Assembly (NCBI GenBank): GCA_018609665.1 | Contig: JAHENN010000014.1 | Coordinates: 1 to 17,549 of the forward strand | DNA length: 17,549 nt | Direction: 5' to 3' | Source: Haloarculaceae archaeon | GTDB taxonomy: Archaea; Halobacteriota; Halobacteria; Halobacteriales; Haloarculaceae | Part shown: piece after piece, positions 14,487 through 17,549 of the stretch | Position numbering within the stretch: position 1 is the first letter of the stretch | Layout: each line of letters begins with the position of its first letter | Notes under the pieces: generated by a model | Databases searched by the model: none | Seen by the model: only the letters and a program-made list of their open reading frames with translations | What the model was told of the DNA's origin: nothing | Made by a program: the position numbers and the translations under genes

Positions 14487-14529
14487 GCCGTCGTCGGGAC
14501 GGCAGTCGTCAGTCCGTCGTCGGGACGGC
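14487..14529. repeat. 16-bp direct repeat, each copy with hairpin potential, at the ABC permease 3' end
   Basis: ccgtcgtcgggacggc occurs at 14488-14503 and 14514-14529, an offset of 26 bp. The right copy lies in the last codons of the permease gene. The left copy, with the preceding g, forms gccgtc, loop gtcgg, gacggc, a perfect 6-bp stem between two convergent stops. It could act as a weak bidirectional terminator, but there is no T-run. It resembles a slippage duplication of the gene tail. Confidence 0.5.
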
Positions 14530-15300
14530 GAGGGCGCCGGCGGCAAAGAAGCCGACCGCGAGCGCCGACAGCACCGCGAGGTTGAGGTACGGGTCGGTGC
14601 CGACGAGGGCGTCCCCGGAGCGGTAGACGGCGAGGGTCCCGGGCGGCCGGAAGGTCGCCGCCCGGAGGCCGCGGGCGAAGTACGTCAGCGGCGACAGCGC
14701 GACCAGCGGGCGGAACCACGCCGGCAGCAGTTCGGGCGGGACGAAGGTCCGCGAGAGGAACAACAGCGGGAGCGCGACGCCGTTGGCGGCGGCGACGACG
14801 CCGTCCTGGGAGTCGGCGACCCGTCCGAGCACCGCGCCGAAGCCGCAGAACAGCGCGGCGCCGGCGACGAGATACGGGACGACGAGCGGCGAGAAGGCGA
14901 CGCCGGCGCCGGTGACCGCGACCACCAGCCCGAGGACGAGGACGGCCGCCAGCCCGACGACGGCGGCGTTGACGAGCGTCTGGGCGAGCAGCCACTCCGC
15001 GCGGGACAGCGGCGTCGTCGCCAGCTTCTCGAAGCGGTTGCCGTCCCGGTGGCGGGCCACCTCGCTGCCGACCCGCGTCAGCGGCGTGAACAGCACGACC
15101 ACCGCGAGGTAGCCGGCGACGTAGTAGCCCGGTGGCTCCGCGAACAGCCCGCCGCCGGCCGGGTCCGTCCGGACCAGCGCGCCGAAGATGAGGATGATGA
15201 TGACCGGGAAGAAGAAGGTGAAGAAGACGGCGGTCCGGCGGCGGACGAAGGCGTACCAGGCGGCCCGCGTCTCGGCGGCGACCCGTCCGAGTCGGCTCAC
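14509..15300 (-). CDS. ABC-2 type transporter permease
   Basis: The protein has 263 residues from GTG 15300, which overlaps the ATPase stop by four bases (GTGA), so translation is coupled. It shows the ABC-2 exporter layout: a cytoplasmic amphipathic N-terminus, about six hydrophobic segments (roughly 22-43, 58-73, 103-130, 131-152, 168-184, 240-257), and the conserved FEKLATTPLSRAEWLLAQ (90-107) coupling region. SPLTYFARGLRA near 205-216 is the usual motif before the last external segment. It should form a dimeric pore with two ATPase subunits and move substrate out of the cell or into the outer leaflet. The cargo is unknown; proximity to ctaB makes heme, copper or a redox compound worth considering. 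It converges with the desaturase remnant. Confidence 0.9.
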   Translation of the reverse strand: MSRLGRVAAETRAAWYAFVRRRTAVFFTFFFPVIIILIFGALVRTDPAGGGLFAEPPGYYVAGYLAVVVLFTPLTRVGSEVARHRDGNRFEKLATTPLSRAEWLLAQTLVNAAVVGLAAVLVLGLVVAVTGAGVAFSPLVVPYLVAGAALFCGFGAVLGRVADSQDGVVAAANGVALPLLFLSRTFVPPELLPAWFRPLVALSPLTYFARGLRAATFRPPGTLAVYRSGDALVGTDPYLNLAVLSALAVGFFAAGALAVPTTD

Positions 15301-16214
15301 GCGGCCGCCTCCGATTCCAGCTCACGCGGGTCGACGTCGGCGCCGGCCAGCGCGAGGTAGACGTCCTCGAGGCCGGGCTGCCGCCAGGTGAGCCGCTCGT
15401 GGTCGACGCCGGCGTCGCCGAGCGTCTCGACGACCGCCGGGATCTCCCCGGGGCCGACCCCGACCGCGAGGTGTCGCTCGTCCGGCAGGACGTGGTAGCC
15501 GGCCCGCTCAAGCGCCCGCGTCGCCGCCTCTTCGTCGTCGACCTCGACGACGAGCCGGTCGGTGCCGCCGTGCCGCTCCAGCAGCTCCGCCGGCGAGCCG
15601 AGCGCGACCAGCCGGCCGTCGGCCAGCAGCCCCACCCGGTCGGCCAGCCGCTCGGCCTCCGCCATGTAGTGGGTCGTCAGGACGACGGTCGTCCCCCGCT
15701 CGGCCAGCCCCTCGATGAGCCCCCACAGTTCGCGCCGGCCGGCCGGGTCGACGCCGGTCGTCGGCTCGTCGAGGACGAGCAGCTCGGGGTCGTTGACCAG
15801 CGCCGTCCCGACGCAGACGCGGCGCTTCTGACCGCCGGAGAGGTCCTCGTAGTGGGTGTCGGCCGCCGCCGTCAGCCCGACGTCGTCTAGGACGGCGTCG
15901 ACGTCGCGGGCGTCGTCGTAGAGCCCCGCGTAGCGGGCGACGAGTTCGCGGGCGGTGAGGCGGTCGGCCGGCGAGAACTCCTGCGGGAGGAGCCCGAGCC
16001 GTTCGCCGGCGACGGCCGCGGGGTCGCGGCCGAACACCTCGACGTCGCCGTCGACCCGGGTCGTCCCCGTCAGCGCGCGTATCAGCGTCGTCTTGCCGGC
16101 GCCGTTCGGCCCGACCAGCGCGAACACCTCGCCGGCCTCGACCGCCAGCGAGACGCCGTCCAGCGCGACCGTCTCGCCGTAGCGGCGGCGCAGCGACTCC
16201 GCACGGATGACCAT
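15297..16214 (-). CDS. ABC transporter ATP-binding protein
   Basis: The protein has 305 residues with every nucleotide-binding motif: Walker A GPNGAGKTT (35-43), Q-loop LLPQEF (75-80), signature LSGGQKRRV (125-133), Walker B LLVLDEP (145-151) and the switch histidine in LTTHYM (179-184). Residues about 220-285 form the C-terminal extension (DUF4162-like) common in drug/antibiotic-type and CcmA/NatA-like ABC-2 exporters. It energises the permease encoded immediately downstream. ATG 16214 is preceded by a good TATA box at 16239-16244, so this pair has its own promoter even though it follows the ctaB cluster. Confidence 0.93.
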   Translation of the reverse strand: MVIRAESLRRRYGETVALDGVSLAVEAGEVFALVGPNGAGKTTLIRALTGTTRVDGDVEVFGRDPAAVAGERLGLLPQEFSPADRLTARELVARYAGLYDDARDVDAVLDDVGLTAAADTHYEDLSGGQKRRVCVGTALVNDPELLVLDEPTTGVDPAGRRELWGLIEGLAERGTTVVLTTHYMAEAERLADRVGLLADGRLVALGSPAELLERHGGTDRLVVEVDDEEAATRALERAGYHVLPDERHLAVGVGPGEIPAVVETLGDAGVDHERLTWRQPGLEDVYLALAGADVDPRELESEAAA

Positions 16215-16238
16215 ACCCGAAGGGCGACCGGCGCGAGG

Positions 16239-16244
16239 GTAAAG
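16239..16244 (-). promoter_or_regulatory. TATA box of the ABC exporter operon
   Basis: The minus strand reads CTTTAC, 25-30 nt upstream of ATG 16214 in the 45-bp gap after the Rdx gene. Good match in composition and distance. Confidence 0.55.
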
Positions 16245-16259
16245 CCTGCCGTTCGCGGC

Positions 16260-16487
16260 CTACAGTTCCGTCCGGACCCGCCGCGTCACCTCGTCGACGT
16301 CGTAGTCGTCGTGGACCGCGAAGACGGTGTCGCCGTCGACACGGACCTCGAAGACGCCGTCGTCGCCGGTCACCAGCGCCACGCGGTCGAGGTCGGCGCC
16401 GAACGACGTCAGAAGCGCCTCGGCGACGTCGGTCGCACGGTTCAGGAAGCCACACGGGACGCAGTACTCGATCTCGACGTCGGTCAC
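16260..16487 (-). CDS. Rdx-type SelT/SelW/SelH family thioredoxin-like mini-protein
   Basis: The protein has 75 residues from GTG 16487. EIEYCVPCGF (5-14) supplies the CxxC redox motif (C9, C12) after the first beta-strand, and GVFEVRVDGDTVF (44-56) is the second family signature. This is the Rdx fold, with plain cysteine in place of selenocysteine. Family members are small thiol oxidoreductases whose partners are mostly unknown. It sits 30 bp after the CxxC membrane protein and 45 bp before the ABC ATPase, so it is probably expressed with the ctaB cluster, possibly as a thiol or metal-site partner. A weak CTCAAG box lies at -29 to -24 (16511-16516), so a separate promoter is possible. Confidence 0.85.
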   Translation of the reverse strand: MTDVEIEYCVPCGFLNRATDVAEALLTSFGADLDRVALVTGDDGVFEVRVDGDTVFAVHDDYDVDEVTRRVRTEL

Positions 16488-16517
16488 CCCGGAACCAGCG
16501 GCGGCGGCCGCTTGAGG

Positions 16518-17192
16518 TTAGCGCCCGGGGACGCCCGGCCGCAGCGTCAACAGCAGGACGGTGACGACGAAGACGGCGGTCCCGAGGGCGTACGTCTGCG
16601 TCGAGGCCGCCGCCGCCAGCGCCGCCCCGCCGCCGAGGAAGCCGCCGACGACCGACGCGATCACCGGCAGCGTACAGGAGACACAGGAGAACAGCCCCAG
16701 GAGGCCGCCGGCGACGGCGCCTTTCGCCTCGACGGCCGTCAGGTAGACCAGATACGACAGGACGGCGTAGCCGAACGCCGTGTACGGGACGACCGCCACC
16801 CGGAGCAGTTCGCCGCCGTAGAACACCGCGGGGTTCCAGCCGGGCGGTAGCTCGGTCAGCTGGACCGACAGCCCAGCAGCGGGCTCGCCGCCGGGGCCGA
16901 CCAGCCCGCCGGCGACGGCCAGCACCGCGAAGTAGCCCCCGGCGACGGCGCCGGCGACGAGCCGGGTCCGGGTCGGGGCCGGCGGCCGCGGCGTCCGCAG
17001 GGCCGCCCACGTGCCGACGGTGAGCCAGACGACCGGGAAGAGCCAGTACAGCGTCGGCGACCGGTCGGCGACCGCCCCGTACAGCAGCGTCAGCAGCAGG
17101 ACGGTGTTGGCGACCGCGGCGGTGTACAGCAGCGTACGGCCGTCGTCGAGCCGTTCGAGGAGGCCGTCGTCGAGCCGGTTGAGGAGGTTCAT
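16518..17192 (-). CDS. membrane protein downstream of heme O synthase with CxxC pair (DUF7546-like)
   Basis: The protein has 224 residues. Its ATG overlaps the ctaB stop (ATGA), so the two are translationally coupled. About six hydrophobic segments follow a short amphipathic N-terminus (roughly 21-40, 46-62, 78-98, 128-151, 158-190, 200-217). SCVSCTLPV (169-177) places C170 and C173 at the start of the fifth segment. I recall a haloarchaeal membrane protein called DUF7546 in this position next to ctaB, and assign this one to it tentatively. Function is unknown. Coupling to heme O synthase and the paired cysteines suggest a part in oxidase assembly or copper delivery. The frame stays open to 17534, but that extension is a shadow of ctaB. 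Confidence 0.8.
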   Translation of the reverse strand: MNLLNRLDDGLLERLDDGRTLLYTAAVANTVLLLTLLYGAVADRSPTLYWLFPVVWLTVGTWAALRTPRPPAPTRTRLVAGAVAGGYFAVLAVAGGLVGPGGEPAAGLSVQLTELPPGWNPAVFYGGELLRVAVVPYTAFGYAVLSYLVYLTAVEAKGAVAGGLLGLFSCVSCTLPVIASVVGGFLGGGAALAAAASTQTYALGTAVFVVTVLLLTLRPGVPGR

Positions 17193-17549
17193 ACCGCGAG
17201 CGAGTCGACGACGACCGCGACCAGCAGCAGACCGAGGTAGGTGTTGGAGGCGTGGAAGGCCCGGAACGCGGCCGACTCGGTTCGTTCGCGGTGCAGCTGG
17301 ACGACCGCCCACAGGAACACGGCCCCGAACGTCACCGTCACGCCGGCGTAGAGCCACCCCAGCCCGGACAGCGCCGTCAGGGCGCCGGCCGCCAGTAGCG
17401 TCGCCCCGAGGTACAGCAGGATGTGCTTGCGGGTCTCGGTCTCGCCGCGGACGACCGGCATCATCGGGAAGCCGCCGCGCTCGTAGTCCTCCCGGTAGGC
17501 CAGCGCGAGGTTGTAGAAGTGCGCCGGCGTCCACAGGAAGATGAGTCCC
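17189..17549 (-). CDS. ctaB: protoheme IX farnesyltransferase (heme O synthase), C-terminal part, cut by right window edge
   Basis: The C-terminal 119 codons are visible, ending in TGA 17189-17191. At the edge the protein reads FLWTPAHFYNLALAY and DYERGGFPMMPVVRG, the strongly conserved segment of CtaB/CyoE in the UbiA prenyltransferase superfamily. Three hydrophobic helices and the family's RAFHASNTYLGLLL end follow. The enzyme joins farnesyl diphosphate to heme B, making heme O for heme-copper oxidases, in the membrane. Its first two-thirds, with the prenyl-diphosphate-binding Asp motifs, lie beyond the window. The overlapping start of the CxxC membrane protein and the Rdx gene after it make this the head of an oxidase-biogenesis-like cluster. 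Confidence 0.93.
   Translation of the reverse strand, partial: GLIFLWTPAHFYNLALAYREDYERGGFPMMPVVRGETETRKHILLYLGATLLAAGALTALSGLGWLYAGVTVTFGAVFLWAVVQLHRERTESAAFRAFHASNTYLGLLLVAVVVDSLAV

Noticed and set aside
13864..14508. Insertion-sequence remnant as the cause of the broken genes
   Set aside because: No transposase fragment, terminal inverted repeats or target-site duplication is visible; a simple deletion explains the junction.

Overview
The window is a very GC-rich stretch of chromosome from a haloarchaeon (class Halobacteria). The proteins are strongly acidic (long D/E tracts, few Lys). The gene families are typical of the group: PssA-type archaetidylserine synthase, DUF3179 Tat lipoprotein, archaeal RibL, JAMM peptidase, RecJ-like DHH protein with S1/OB domains, DUF420, and CtaB with a Cys-pair membrane partner. 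Start codons mostly have a degenerate TATA box 24-29 nt upstream, the pattern of leaderless haloarchaeal transcripts. I recognised no tRNA, rRNA, CRISPR array or insertion sequence.

Layout from the left: the 3' part of pssA (+, cut by the window edge) converges with a two-gene minus-strand operon, a DUF3179 lipoprotein followed by a membrane protein with a vicinal cysteine pair. Divergent from it are a HEAT-repeat protein and then a secreted, membrane-anchored phospholipase D-like protein (+). These converge on a large DHH/RecJ-like phosphoesterase (-). Divergent from that phosphoesterase is the JAMM peptidase-RibL FAD synthase pair (+). RibL meets, tail to tail, two tandem GT4 glycosyltransferases (-). 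Divergent from these are DUF420 and a 5-formyltetrahydrofolate cyclo-ligase-like protein (+), then an orphan succinate dehydrogenase/fumarate reductase-type flavoprotein (+).

Positions 13864-14508 hold no intact gene. They contain two gene tails pointing away from each other and joined where both heads should be. On the plus strand is the C-terminus of a phytoene desaturase-like enzyme. On the minus strand is the C-terminus of a membrane protein that resembles Brp/Blh beta-carotene dioxygenase (tentative). The simplest reading is one deletion that removed the 5' parts of two divergent carotenoid/retinal genes.

The right end is a minus-strand series: ctaB (heme O synthase, cut by the edge), a four-nucleotide-overlapping membrane protein with a CxxC pair, a SelT/W/H (Rdx)-type CxxC mini-protein, and an ABC exporter (ATPase plus permease with GTGA overlap). 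Heme O synthesis, two CxxC proteins and an exporter together suggest a function in terminal oxidase biogenesis or envelope redox/metal handling. DUF420, a family linked to oxidase assembly, lies a few kilobases away. This cluster, the DUF3179/CC-membrane pair and the carotenoid scar are the parts most worth following.
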